Source: JAWKXU01 sp964468045
GTDB taxonomy: Bacteria; Pseudomonadota; Alphaproteobacteria; Sphingomonadales; Sphingomonadaceae
NCBI GenBank assembly: GCA_964468045.1
Contig: CAYXTO010000002.1
Location: 1-64,000 of the forward strand
DNA: 64,000 bases
Reading direction: 5' to 3'
Shown: piece after piece, positions 8,595 through 26,579 of the stretch
Numbering within the stretch: the first letter of the stretch is position 1
How the letters are laid out: every line of letters begins with the position of its first letter
The notes under the pieces: model-generated
What the model was told of the DNA's origin: nothing
Databases searched by the model: none
Seen by the model: only the letters and a program-made list of their open reading frames with translations
Position numbers and translations under genes: made by a program

Positions 8595-9617
8595 TCAGTA
8601 CCGTGCGTTGACCCAGTTCTTGGTCGATCCGCCTTCCGCCGCATAGGTATCGTAAAGCGTGCGGGCGATCTGCGCTATGCGGTCTTCCCGCGCGGGCCGC
8701 GAACCCTGGCCGGTCACATAGATCGCAATCGCCACCGGCCGTCCGTCCGGCATCTGGATGATGCCGATATCGCTCGAGGTGTTGTTCAGGGATCCGGTCT
8801 TGTGCGCGACATAGGAGCCGGCCGGCAGCATGGCGGGAATACGCCGCTTGCCGGTGCGGCAGCGCTCCATCGCGCCGATGATGACCCGGCGGCTTTCCGC
8901 GGACAGCCAGCGCCCCTGATGGATCCCGGCCAGCAGCGCGATCATCGCCTGCGGCGTGGCGCTGTCGCGCTGGTCGATATAGGTCGCCGGATCGAATTCC
9001 CCGTCGTCGCGCACCAGCGTCGCGATATCCCGGCTCAGCTCGAAATTGTCGATCCCGGCATTGCGGACCCAGCGATTCACGGCATCGGGTCCGCCGACGG
9101 CGGCCAGCAGCGCATCCGTCGCGGGATTGCTGCTGCGCGTGATCATCAGCTCGATCAATTCATGGGCAGGCAGCATGGTCCCTGCGTTGACCGGCGCGAT
9201 CTTGCTGCTGAAAGGCCTGGACGCGACCGGAACCATGAGCGGAAAGCGGTCGCTCAGCGACCATTTCCCCTTGTCCACGCCTTCCAGGAAGGTCGCCGCG
9301 ATGGCGATCTTGCTGGTGCTGGCCATGGGAAAGCGCTGGTCGCCCAGAATGGACAGTTCGCGCCCGGTCGCAAGGTCGAGCGCCGCCACGCCGATCCGGC
9401 CCCTCTCCCCATTGGCGATGAGGGCGAGCCGCCGTTCAACGGCATCCGAATAGATCGAACTGTAGTTGCGCGGCGCGCGCAGCTCGGTGCCGAGCGTGTT
9501 GTCGAATGCGGCTTCGAAATCGTCGCGTGCGGCCGCCTGGACCGGTGCCAGCACGGTTGCACCCAGTGCAAGCGTTGCCAGAAAGCGCCTGATGCGGTTT
9601 GCTGCCCGGAATTTCAT
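8595..9617 (-). CDS. secreted class A beta-lactamase-like serine hydrolase
   Basis: A 340-residue exported protein with a signal peptide ending near VQAAA (residue 30). It has the penicilloyl-serine transferase motifs: S100-T-S-K103 (SxxK), S162-S-N164 (SxN) and K273-T-G275. The omega-loop region DGEFDPATYIDQRD is shorter than in class A beta-lactamases, and the ExxLN motif with deacylating Glu166 is not visible, although the following RDSATP motif is class-A-like. It may therefore be a DD-peptidase-like or slowly turning-over hydrolase rather than an efficient beta-lactamase. It is monocistronic. Resistance cannot be inferred from sequence alone. Confidence 0.85.
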   Translation of the reverse strand: MKFRAANRIRRFLATLALGATVLAPVQAAARDDFEAAFDNTLGTELRAPRNYSSIYSDAVERRLALIANGERGRIGVAALDLATGRELSILGDQRFPMASTSKIAIAATFLEGVDKGKWSLSDRFPLMVPVASRPFSSKIAPVNAGTMLPAHELIELMITRSSNPATDALLAAVGGPDAVNRWVRNAGIDNFELSRDIATLVRDDGEFDPATYIDQRDSATPQAMIALLAGIHQGRWLSAESRRVIIGAMERCRTGKRRIPAMLPAGSYVAHKTGSLNNTSSDIGIIQMPDGRPVAIAIYVTGQGSRPAREDRIAQIARTLYDTYAAEGGSTKNWVNARY

Positions 9618-9860
9618 TGGCTTACCCTACCCGTCCCAAGGTTATCGTAGACTTAACAGCGGGCCTGCGATGAAGGCAATCTATGCTGCGATGAACGGAA
9701 GGCGGTTTGGCGACGAAAGGCCCCGCGCATGCGATCTGGCGTGCCAGGCCGCCCATCGCCTGGGCAGTTCGGTGCATAAGTGCATGGAAATCGGGGCGAA
9801 AGAGGGGGGCGGCCGGCCGGCAGGGGCCGCGAACTTTCGCGCATATGGAAAGCACGAACG
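9618..9860. other. intergenic region between the serine hydrolase and groEL terminator
   Basis: About 240 bases upstream of the minus-strand serine hydrolase gene and downstream of groEL. I see short frames on both strands but none with a family match, ribosome binding site or coding-like composition. It presumably carries the promoter of the serine hydrolase gene; no clear -35/-10 pair stands out. Confidence 0.5.
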
Positions 9861-9889
9861 AAAAGGGCCGGAGAAATTCCCCGGCCCTT
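9861..9889 (-). terminator. rho-independent terminator of groES-groEL
   Basis: Nine-base arms AAGGGCCGG and CCGGCCCTT around a 9-base loop. Read on the minus strand the hairpin is followed by TTTT, 30 bases after the groEL stop. Confidence 0.85.
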
Positions 9890-9918
9890 CCCTTGTTCGT
9901 CGAGGCGAGGCGACGGGC

Positions 9919-11559
<1,641 letters not shown>

Positions 11560-11609
11560 TGAAACTATTCCTCTCTAGAGTTCGTGACGGGATGAAAGCG
11601 ATCCGGCGA

Positions 11610-11897
11610 TCAGGAGATCACGCCGAGCAGATCGCCTTCCTTCATGATCAGCAGGTCTTCGCCATCGACCTTGACTTCGGTGCCGGACCATTTGCCGAAC
11701 AGCACGCGATCGCCGGCCTTGACGTCGAGCGGGGTAACCTTGCCATCTTCAGCGCGGGCGCCCGAGCCGACGGCGACGATTTCGCCCTCGCTCGGCTTTT
11801 CCTTGGCGCTGTCGGGGATGATGATGCCGCCAGCCGTCTTCTCTTCGGCTTCAAGGCGACGAACCAGCACGCGATCGTGCAGCGGACGGAATGCCAT
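11610..11897 (-). CDS. groES: co-chaperonin GroES (Cpn10)
   Basis: A 95-residue GroES, the heptameric lid of the chaperonin. It starts MAFRPLHDRVLVRRLE, with the mobile-loop EEKTAGGIIIPDSAKEKP and the conserved GDRVLFGKWSGTEVK. The ATG at 11897 is the homologous start; a 7-codon upstream extension is not expected in the family. It is the first gene of the groESL operon. Confidence 0.98.
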   Translation of the reverse strand: MAFRPLHDRVLVRRLEAEEKTAGGIIIPDSAKEKPSEGEIVAVGSGARAEDGKVTPLDVKAGDRVLFGKWSGTEVKVDGEDLLIMKEGDLLGVIS

Positions 11898-11936
11898 GGT
11901 ATGTATGACCTCTTCCAAAATGAGTGGATTCTGGTG

Positions 11937-11963
11937 TTGGCACTCCCGGATCGAGAGTGCCAG
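11937..11963 (-). promoter_or_regulatory. CIRCE heat-shock operator (HrcA site) upstream of groESL
   Basis: TTGGCACTC, nine bases, then GAGTGCCAG: the canonical CIRCE inverted repeat (consensus TTAGCACTC-N9-GAGTGCTAA) with one substitution in each arm. It lies 40 bases upstream of the groES ATG, the normal position. HrcA repressor control is inferred from the established role of this element; hrcA itself is not in the window. Confidence 0.95.
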
Positions 11964-12018
11964 CGGCCGGCATATGGGAGCCTGAGCTCAGACCGTCAAG
12001 CGCTCGAATCGAAGTTTT

Positions 12019-13425
12019 TTATGGCAGTTTCGCGACGAGGCCCAGGGCCTCGCGCCTTTGCCAGCGCCGCAGCAGGAGCGCGGCGACCACCGCCAGCCCC
12101 ACCGCGAAGCCGATCCAGATGCCCGATCCCCGCAGCGGCGTGGCGAAGCCGAGCCACAGGGCCGTGCCCATCCCCGGCAGCCAGTAGCCGAAGATGGCGA
12201 TCGCCATCGGGATCCTGGTATCCTGCAAGCCGCGCAATGCGCCGGCCGCCACCGCCTGGGTGCCGTCGACCAGCTGGAACAGCGCGGCGATCGCCATATA
12301 TTGCACGGCGAAGCCGATCAGCGCGGCATTGGCCGGCGCATCGATGTCCACATAGGCGGAGATGACGAGGCGCGGCGCGAACAGCAGGACGCTGGCGGTA
12401 AAGATCATGAACCCCACGCAGATCAGCACCGCGGCCCAGCCCGCGTGGCCGACCGCCCGGCGGTCGCCCGCGCCGAAATGATAGCCGACCCGGATGGTGG
12501 CGGCCTGGCCGATCCCGAACGGGACCTGGAAGGCGAGCGCCGCGATCTGCAGGGCGATGGTGTGGCCGGCCAGCTCGGCTTCCCCGATCCAGCCCATCAG
12601 GAAGGCGGCGCTGCTGAACAACCCCGCTTCGGCCAGGATGGTGCCGGCGATGGGCAGGCCGATGACCGTGATTTCCCTGAGGCGGGCCGTTTCCGGCCGC
12701 CACCAGCGGCCGAACAGATAATAGCGCCGCAGCCGGCGATGGGCGCGAATCGCCGCCACATAGGCGAGCAGCATCATCACCGACGTCACCACGCTGGCCA
12801 GGGCCGAGCCCTTGAGGCCCAGGGCAGGCGCGCCCAGCGCGCCGAACACGAACATCCAGTTGGCCAGCGCATTGACCCCGATCGCGGCGGCGGTGATCAG
12901 GGTCGCGAAGCCCGGCTTGCCCAGCGTGGCGACGAAGGTGCGCAAGACACTGGCCAGGATCATCGGGATCATCGCCCACATCAGGATCCCCAGGAACTCC
13001 CCGGCCCGGGCCGATATGACCGGATCCTGGCCGGCCGCCAGCAGGATCGCCTCGCCGAAGCCGCAGATCGCCATGCCCGCGATCCCGCAGGCCACCGCCA
13101 GCCACATCGCCATCCGCATGCTGCGGCGGATTTCGCGCACGGCATGGCGCCCCTTGCCGAGCTCCGCCGCGATCAGGGGCGCCACCGCACCGGTCAGCCC
13201 GGAGAAGCACCACACCAGCAGCCCGAACAGCGCGATGGAAAGGCTGGACGCGGCCAGCGCTTCCTGCCCCAGCCGGGCGACGAAGATCACGTCGACCGCA
13301 TGGACCGCCATCTGCAGGAGGTTGGCGGCGGCCAGCGGCGCGGCCAGCCGCAATGTCGCGCCCAGCTCGGTTCGGAACAGGGAAGGGAGCCTCGCCATCA
13401 GCATGAGGCGCGGCGGATAGGCCAC
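12019..13425 (-). CDS. MATE-family multidrug/toxin exporter
   Basis: A 468-residue integral membrane protein with about 12 hydrophobic segments in two homologous halves, as in the MATE (NorM-like) family of Na+ or H+ coupled exporters. Visible hallmarks are the N-terminal APLAAANLLQMAVHAVD helix-1 region, GLKGSALASV, and second-half QVPFGIGQAATIRVG and GLQDTRIPM. The substrate cannot be told from sequence. Met8 and Met10 are alternative starts. It is a single gene, divergent from the cytochrome c gene 80 bases away. Confidence 0.93.
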   Translation of the reverse strand: MAYPPRLMLMARLPSLFRTELGATLRLAAPLAAANLLQMAVHAVDVIFVARLGQEALAASSLSIALFGLLVWCFSGLTGAVAPLIAAELGKGRHAVREIRRSMRMAMWLAVACGIAGMAICGFGEAILLAAGQDPVISARAGEFLGILMWAMIPMILASVLRTFVATLGKPGFATLITAAAIGVNALANWMFVFGALGAPALGLKGSALASVVTSVMMLLAYVAAIRAHRRLRRYYLFGRWWRPETARLREITVIGLPIAGTILAEAGLFSSAAFLMGWIGEAELAGHTIALQIAALAFQVPFGIGQAATIRVGYHFGAGDRRAVGHAGWAAVLICVGFMIFTASVLLFAPRLVISAYVDIDAPANAALIGFAVQYMAIAALFQLVDGTQAVAAGALRGLQDTRIPMAIAIFGYWLPGMGTALWLGFATPLRGSGIWIGFAVGLAVVAALLLRRWQRREALGLVAKLP

Positions 13426-13505
13426 CCCGCGGCCCGGGCAAAGCGAATACTTGCGCCGGCCGGGCGCGCTGATAAAGGTCCGCGAAAATATGGAGGAAGG
13501 GGCTC

Positions 13506-13961
13506 ATGCGCCAATTGTTGCGGGTAGTTTCGGCATTTGCGCTGGCGGCTGGCTTGGCGGCCTGCGGCGGGCAGGATTCGGGGGAACAGGGCAGCGACCA
13601 GGTTGCGCAGACGGATGACGTGCAGACGGGCGCCGCGCCGGCGGAACCGGCGGTTGCCTCCGCTGCCGATGCGCCGCCCCCGGCCTTTGTACAATGCCGC
13701 AGCTGCCATGCGACCGAGCCGGGCAAGAACCTGATCGGACCTTCGCTGGCCGGCATTTTCGGCACGAAGGCGGGAGAAGTCCCGGGCTACAATTTCAGCA
13801 CGGCAATGAAGGAATCCGGGCTGACCTGGGACGAGGCGACGCTGGACAGCTTCCTCAAATCCCCGCGTGAAGTGATCTCCGGCACCAAGATGACCTATCC
13901 CGGCCTCAAGGACGATGCCAAGCGGGCGGAAGTGATCGCCTATATCAAGGCGCTGAAGTAA
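13506..13961 (+). CDS. lipid-anchored mono-haem cytochrome c
   Basis: A 151-residue class I c-type cytochrome exported through a lipoprotein signal; the lipobox LAAC gives Cys20 as the anchor. A ~40-residue Pro/Ala/Asp-rich linker separates the anchor from the haem domain. The haem site is C64-R-S-C67-H68, and Met129 in SGTKMTYPG is the probable sixth ligand, as in cytochromes of the c550/c552 type. It probably carries electrons on the outer face of the inner membrane. No oxidase or dehydrogenase subunit is adjacent, so its partner is unknown. Confidence 0.92.
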   Translation: MRQLLRVVSAFALAAGLAACGGQDSGEQGSDQVAQTDDVQTGAAPAEPAVASAADAPPPAFVQCRSCHATEPGKNLIGPSLAGIFGTKAGEVPGYNFSTAMKESGLTWDEATLDSFLKSPREVISGTKMTYPGLKDDAKRAEVIAYIKALK

Positions 13962-14043
13962 GAGCGGCCAGCGCGTCGAGCGCCGTCCGGGAACCTCCAG
14001 CGCCGTCATCCGCTCGTTCCGATGGCGGGTATGGAGAAAGATC

Positions 14044-14541
14044 ATGCCGATGCATCTGGAAGGCTCGTGTCGCTGCGGCGCGGTCCGCTTCGCGGTGGAG
14101 AGCCACACTCCGGTTCCCTATCAGCTTTGCTATTGCTCGATCTGCCGCAAGCAGCAGGGCGGGGGCGGCTATGCGATCAATCTCGGCGCGCGCTCGGACA
14201 GCCTGGAGATCAGGGGCGGGCAGCAGCTGGGCCTCTATCGCGCGGCGATCGAGGATGAGGAGCACGAAGGCTGCGAAGTCTCCACGGGCGAGCGCCGCTT
14301 CTGCACCCGCTGCGGCAGCGCCCTGTGGCTCTATGATCCGCAATGGCCGGACCTGGTGCATCCCTTCGCCAGCGCGATCGACAGCGACTTGCCGGAACCG
14401 CCCTCGCGCGTGCATCTGATGCTCAAATACAAGGCGAACTGGGTCGTGCCCCGGATCGGCCCGGACGACGGGGTGTTCGACCTCTATCCCGAGCAGTCGC
14501 TGGAGGAATGGCACAAGGCGCAGGGTCTGTGGGTGGAATGA
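14044..14541 (+). CDS. GFA/CENP-V family zinc protein
   Basis: A 165-residue member of the family named after glutathione-dependent formaldehyde-activating enzyme (Gfa). It has the two zinc sites: C9-x-C11 (SCRCGAVRF) paired with a later CTRCGS motif, and the central C29-x-C31-x-x-C34 (CYCSIC). Most family members outside true Gfa have no demonstrated activity, so the enzyme name should not be transferred. A ribosome binding site (AGAAAG) lies before the ATG. No formaldehyde-pathway genes are nearby. Confidence 0.85.
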   Translation: MPMHLEGSCRCGAVRFAVESHTPVPYQLCYCSICRKQQGGGGYAINLGARSDSLEIRGGQQLGLYRAAIEDEEHEGCEVSTGERRFCTRCGSALWLYDPQWPDLVHPFASAIDSDLPEPPSRVHLMLKYKANWVVPRIGPDDGVFDLYPEQSLEEWHKAQGLWVE

Positions 14542-14609
14542 AGCTGGGGCGGTGGGGTTGAATGGCGGCTGGCGATTCACAACCCGGAATAAGCCTTCAT
14601 GGAATACTG

Positions 14610-14870
14610 CGTCATGCCAGCTTACTCGTCATCCCCGTGCGAACGGGGATCCAGCCTTGCGCCATCCTGGGTTCCCGCTTTCGCGGGAATGACGAGAAGG
14701 GAAAACGCCCATTCCGTTCTCGTCATTCCAGCGAAAGCTGGGATCGTTGTGGAGGGCGCGCCACGTCACCGAGAGAGATGCCAGCTTGCGCTGGCATGAC
14801 GTGTGGGGTTCGTGGGTTCGCTTGCCCGAAGAGCAGTTTGTCCCGAGCCAGCCGAAGGATGGGAATGACG
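14610..14870. repeat. cluster of interspersed palindromic repeats (copy A)
   Basis: The 424-base gap 14542-14965 holds a mosaic of short imperfect palindromes with the shared core cgtcat-tccc(g/a)cg-aaagc-ggga. Examples are gtgcgaacgggg-type (14628-14654), cccgctttcgcggg (14673-14686), cagcgaaagctg (14729-14740) and cagcttgcgctg (14780-14791). A further module at 14820-14870 (cagtttgtcccgagccagcc) recurs at 16228 and 37314. They look like REP-type intergenic elements that can fold into hairpins as RNA. No gene is seen in the gap. Confidence 0.85.
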
Positions 14871-14965
14871 AGTGGGTGCAGGATGGGTGGCCAGGAAGTC
14901 GGCTTCGACCTATTGCGGACACCGAAGAAGATTTCTAGCAATGCTTTCATGCATACGAGCGCAGG

Positions 14966-15367
14966 ATGCGTCTAGTTAGGTCAGTCATCATATCCGCCTT
15001 TGTCGCCATATCCCTGTCGGGATGCAGCGATGCTTTGAATATCTGGTCCTGCAGATCGATTGCCGAGTCCTTCTGCCTGGAAAGATGGGAAGATGAGCAG
15101 GCATTCTATTTAAACGGTCCCGTCGAACGGGATGGCGGCGGTTTCCTGGGTGGAACGGTCCTATCGATTGGCTGGAGTGAGCACTTCATACTAGCAAAGA
15201 GGCATGCGAACTTCAGAAGTGATCCCGATGGATGGATGGTCGTCGATATACGGAAGAAATCTATCGAAGGACCGTTCGATGACGACGAGATTCGACGAGA
15301 CTCCAGACTTCGAAATATCGTGATCAACAACCCAGATACAGCATGGAGATCGCTCGGGTATTTTTAG
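14966..15367 (+). CDS. hypothetical lipoprotein
   Basis: A 133-residue protein with signal peptide and lipobox LSGC (Cys20). The mature part has paired cysteines just after the anchor (WSCRSIAESFCLERW) and no recognised domain. Base composition is clearly less GC-rich than the surroundings (for example cgaaatatcgtgatcaacaac), and it sits between two repeat clusters, both pointing to acquired DNA. The frame starts inside the tail of the upstream gap with a weak ribosome binding site. Function unknown. Confidence 0.65.
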   Translation: MRLVRSVIISAFVAISLSGCSDALNIWSCRSIAESFCLERWEDEQAFYLNGPVERDGGGFLGGTVLSIGWSEHFILAKRHANFRSDPDGWMVVDIRKKSIEGPFDDDEIRRDSRLRNIVINNPDTAWRSLGYF

Positions 15368-15442
15368 AACCAGATGTCCTGACCACAGATGTCCGCTAAC
15401 CAACCATTGCAGACGTGGCCCAAGTGGCTGGCGAAGCGTCCT

Positions 15443-15649
15443 TCAGGACGATTCCCTCCATTCGCCTGAGGGCAATTGATTGGTCCGGTTCAGCCGGTCC
15501 AGCACTTCGTCCATCGGTTCCACCACGGTTACGCTGCGGCCCTCGCCGAACCGGATGCGGGTTCCGGTCTCCACCAACGAGACAAAGGTGACCTGCGTTG
15601 CATTCACCACCACCGGTGTGCGGTCCGAACTGGTAAATTTCACGAACAT
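15443..15649 (-). CDS. FlbD-like small protein
   Basis: A 68-residue protein: MFVKFTSSDRTPVVVNATQV, then a TGTRIRFGEGRSVTVVEPMDEVLDRLN pattern interrupted here for length. Three beta-strands with a conserved Asn ('VNA'), a central T-x-I-x-F-G-x-G turn and a final 'EPMDEVLDRL' helix recall the FlbD family, where the protein sits in flagellar operons. No flagellar gene is nearby, so only the fold-like resemblance is claimed. The start at 15649 is preceded by GAGGG at a good distance; a 10-codon extension upstream is less likely. Confidence 0.7.
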   Translation of the reverse strand: MFVKFTSSDRTPVVVNATQVTFVSLVETGTRIRFGEGRSVTVVEPMDEVLDRLNRTNQLPSGEWRESS

Positions 15650-15778
15650 GGCAGGCCCTCTTTCATTTGCTCGCGGCAAGCCTACCGGATTGCGGGCAAC
15701 TTACCAGCGTCCACTTGCTACCTCCTTCGCGGCAAAGGGTTGGCACGACGCAGGTGAGGTGGGAGGCACTCTTCCACC

Positions 15779-16274
15779 TTTCCTACACCGGCCAAATCTG
15801 GCTTATCCTACCGGATGAGACGCAGAGCATCCCGCATCCTCACTCATCGCCCTGATCGTCATCCCAGCCCCATTCGTCATCCCAGCGAAAGCTGGGATCG
15901 TTGTGAGCAATGCACCACCCAGCCGCATGAGATGTCAGCTTGCCGAAGGGCTGGCATGACGGCCCCAGAACAAGGGGCTGCACGAAAGGTCACGCAGTTG
16001 CGCGCCGGTTTCCCACCAAGGAACCGCTGTTTATCGTGCAAAGCGGATGGCGCAGGCGGAAAATCGCAATGCACATTTCCGGCGTTTTGCGTCAACTGGC
16101 GCGAGCCATTCCCCATTCCTCGTCATCCCCGTGCAAACGGGGATCCAGTTGCAACCTCGCCCTGGGTTCCCGCTTTCGCGGGAATGACGAGAGGGGTGCG
16201 CCACGTCACCGAGAGAGATGCCAGCTTGCCCGAAGGGCAGTTTATCCTGAGCCAGCCGAAGGGCGGGAATGACG
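15779..16274. repeat. composite interspersed repeat (copy B)
   Basis: A ~500-base non-coding mosaic homologous, in the same orientation, to 36776-37360. Shared blocks in order are: tttcctaca...aaatctggcttatcc and atg-gcagagcat (15779-15831); palindromes of the cgtcatccc type; aaggtcac-ca-ttgc...ggaac-gctgtttatcg (15986-16038); cacatttccggcgtt-tgcgtcaac (16073-16097); gtgcaaacggggatccagtt (16131-16150); and ccgaagggcagtttatcctg with the palindrome tail (16229-16274). The rest of the gap 15650-16383 holds the promoter side of the FlbD-like gene and the rplL terminator. Confidence 0.85.
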
Positions 16275-16324
16275 GAGTATCGGAGGTGGACATGACGGGA
16301 CAAGAAGCAGGTTACGTGCCAATG

Positions 16325-16353
16325 AAAAAGGGCGGCGCCTCGCGGCACCGCCC
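16325..16353 (-). terminator. rho-independent terminator of rplJL
   Basis: GGGCGGCGCC and GGCACCGCCC arms (one mismatch) around a 4-base loop; on the minus strand the hairpin is followed by TTTTT. It lies 30 bases after the rplL stop. Confidence 0.9.
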
Positions 16354-16383
16354 CTTCCGGTACTCTCGAAGAGAGATGCGGGA

Positions 16384-16764
16384 TTACTTGAGCTCGACGG
16401 TGCCGCCGGCTTCCTCGATCTTCTTCTTGATCTCTTCGGCTTCCGCCTTGTTGATGCCTTCCTTCACAGCCTTCGGCGCGCTTTCGACCAGGGTCTTGGC
16501 TTCGGTCAGGCCCAGGCCGGTAATGGCGCGGACTTCCTTGATCACCTGGATCTTCTTGCCGCCGTCGCCCGTCAGGATGACGTCGAATTCGGTCTTTTCC
16601 TCGGCAGCGGCGCCAGCGTCGCCACCACCGGCGGCGGGGGCGGCCACGGCCACGGCGGCAGCGGCGGAAACGCCCCATGCTTCTTCCAGGGCCTTGGCGA
16701 GTTCGGCCGCCTCGAGGACGGTCAGCTGCGACAGATCTTCAACAAGCTTGGCGATATCGGCCAT
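16384..16764 (-). CDS. rplL: 50S ribosomal protein L7/L12
   Basis: A 126-residue L7/L12, the flexible stalk protein of the large subunit that recruits translation factors. The N-terminal dimerisation helix (MADIAKLVEDLSQLTVLEAA), an Ala/Gly hinge (residues ~34-56) and the globular C-terminal domain with KTEFDVILT and GLGLTEAKTLVE are all present. It is downstream of rplJ on the same strand, 79 bases apart, and ends in a strong terminator rather than running into rpoB. Confidence 0.99.
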   Translation of the reverse strand: MADIAKLVEDLSQLTVLEAAELAKALEEAWGVSAAAAVAVAAPAAGGGDAGAAAEEKTEFDVILTGDGGKKIQVIKEVRAITGLGLTEAKTLVESAPKAVKEGINKAEAEEIKKKIEEAGGTVELK

Positions 16765-16843
16765 GATGCTTCACTCCAATTTGGATGACTGGACCGGGCG
16801 CTCGGACCATTCCGATGCCCGGGTAATTCGCTGGAAAAACCGC

Positions 16844-17359
16844 TTATGCCGCTTCCTTGGCGCCATAGGCGCCGAAGACGCGGGCCAGCTTCGCCGCCGG
16901 GGCGTTGGCCAGCTGCGCGACCTTGGTGGCCGGCGCATTGACGAGACCCACGAGCTTTGCGCGCAGTTCGTCGAGCGAGGGCATGGAGGCGAGGGCCTTC
17001 ACACCGGCTTCGTCGAGGACCTGCGTGCCCATTGCGCCGCCGACGATTTCGAGCTTGTCGTTCGTCTTGGCGAAGTCCACCGCGGCCTTGGCGGCGGCAA
17101 CCGGGTCCACCGAAGTGGCCAGCGCCGTCGGGCCGGTCAGAAGGCTTTCAAGGCCTTCATACTGGGTGTCCTTGAGGGCAAGCTTGGCAAGACGGTTCTT
17201 CGCAACCTTGTAGGACGCGCCGGCTTCCCGCATTTTCGAGCGCAGGGCGGTGGACTGGGCCACCGACATGCCGAGATTGCGGGTGATGACCACCACGCCG
17301 ACCTCGTTGAAAGTTGCGTTCAGCGATGCGACCGACTCAGCTTTTTGCGAACGATCCAT
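16844..17359 (-). CDS. rplJ: 50S ribosomal protein L10
   Basis: A 171-residue L10, the stalk base that binds 23S rRNA and the L7/L12 dimers. It starts MDRSQKAESVASLNATFNEV and contains RNRLAKLAL-type and LTGPTALA segments typical of the family; the C-terminal helix that carries L12 is present (LANAPAAKLARVFGAYG). It forms a two-gene unit with rplL. Both are on the minus strand, opposite to rpoB, which is unusual because this gene pair normally precedes rpoB in the same operon. The upstream region may hold the autoregulatory L10 leader. Confidence 0.99.
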   Translation of the reverse strand: MDRSQKAESVASLNATFNEVGVVVITRNLGMSVAQSTALRSKMREAGASYKVAKNRLAKLALKDTQYEGLESLLTGPTALATSVDPVAAAKAAVDFAKTNDKLEIVGGAMGTQVLDEAGVKALASMPSLDELRAKLVGLVNAPATKVAQLANAPAAKLARVFGAYGAKEAA

Positions 17360-17942
17360 GCCTTACTCCTTCACTATGGCCTTGCGCGCGACATGCCCGC
17401 AGGGCCGGCTACGTTTGTCCGCCCGAAGCCGAGGCTCCGAACGGGCGAGTCCGCGCAACAGGGGAAGGAGATGCGCCGATAGCGCGATGGCGGAAGCCCG
17501 GCGGGCCGCCGCGTGAAACTCTTTTCCCCGTCTAGGCCGGAAATTAAGAGAGCCCGATCGCTCTCACCGACTGTCTCGGACGGATGGATGGCGGGGAAAC
17601 CCTGCCAGCCGGGTCGGCCCACTGGCCCAATTCCTTCCGGAAGTCAATCTCGACCGGGCTCCACCTGCGGCGGAGCGGTTTGACAGAAGCCGGCCGCAAT
17701 CCTATATGCCGCCACCAACTGCTCGTTCGCTTCGAGCAAGGCGGCCCGGCGCGGGGGCATGCCACGGAAGGAAGCGGCGGGTTTTCCATAGGCGCGACAC
17801 AAGCTGCAGGTGGCGATCCCCCAGGGGAATCGCGCGCCCTGCGGCCTTTTCGCGTCCCGTGGAAGCGTGCTCCCGCGCGGCATGAACTTTCCCGTCTGGC
17901 GCCCGCGCCGGCGAATCACTTTAGAGAAGGGCGAAATCACCC
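17360..17942. promoter_or_regulatory. divergent rplJ / rpoB regulatory region
   Basis: This 583-base gene-free stretch separates divergent rplJ and rpoB. On the plus strand it holds the rpoB promoter (17680-17708) and a leader of roughly 230 bases with small hairpins such as gctcg-ttcgct-tcgagc near 17720. On the minus strand the ~180 bases before rplJ can form hairpins (e.g. gagagc-gatcgg-gctctc near 17550) and may act as the L10 autoregulatory leader. No small gene is convincing here. Confidence 0.6.
17680..17708 (+). promoter_or_regulatory. sigma70-type promoter for rpoB-rpoC
   Basis: TTGACA at 17680-17685, exactly 17 bases, then TATATG at 17703-17708. This is a near-consensus housekeeping promoter of the kind seen ahead of rRNA and tRNA genes in alphaproteobacteria. 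It places rpoB-rpoC under its own promoter, about 230 bases ahead of the start codon. Confidence 0.75.
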
Positions 17943-22157
<4,215 letters not shown>

Positions 22158-22163
22158 ACCATT

Positions 22164-22196
22164 CCTCTCTCCCCATCGCCTTCGATGGGGGGAGGG
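22164..22196 (+). other. hairpin in the rpoB-rpoC spacer
   Basis: CTCCCCATCG and CGATGGGGGGAG pair around CCTT just after the rpoB stop. No T-run follows directly, so it is more likely an RNA-processing or stability hairpin, or an attenuator, than a strong terminator. The spacer to rpoC is 108 bases. Confidence 0.5.
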
Positions 22197-22265
22197 GCCG
22201 AATATGCTGCCCGAATTTTTTCCGGGGCGTTTTCCCCGAGCGCTCCCCGAGGAGAGAAGAGCCCG

Positions 22266-26549
<4,284 letters not shown>

Positions 26550-26579
26550 GCCGGCCGCCCCAGGCATCCGATCGAATGG

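Noticed and set aside
9622..9855. Short minus-strand gene in the groEL-serine hydrolase gap
   Set aside because: Frames here lack ribosome binding sites and family resemblance, and two overlapping frames compete; treated as non-coding.
15779..16274. CRISPR array
   Set aside because: The repeats are palindromes of varying sequence with irregular spacing and no unique equal-length spacers; no cas gene is present.
22164..22196. Intrinsic terminator between rpoB and rpoC
   Set aside because: The hairpin is strong but no T-run follows directly, and stopping transcription there would separate two subunits needed in equal amounts.
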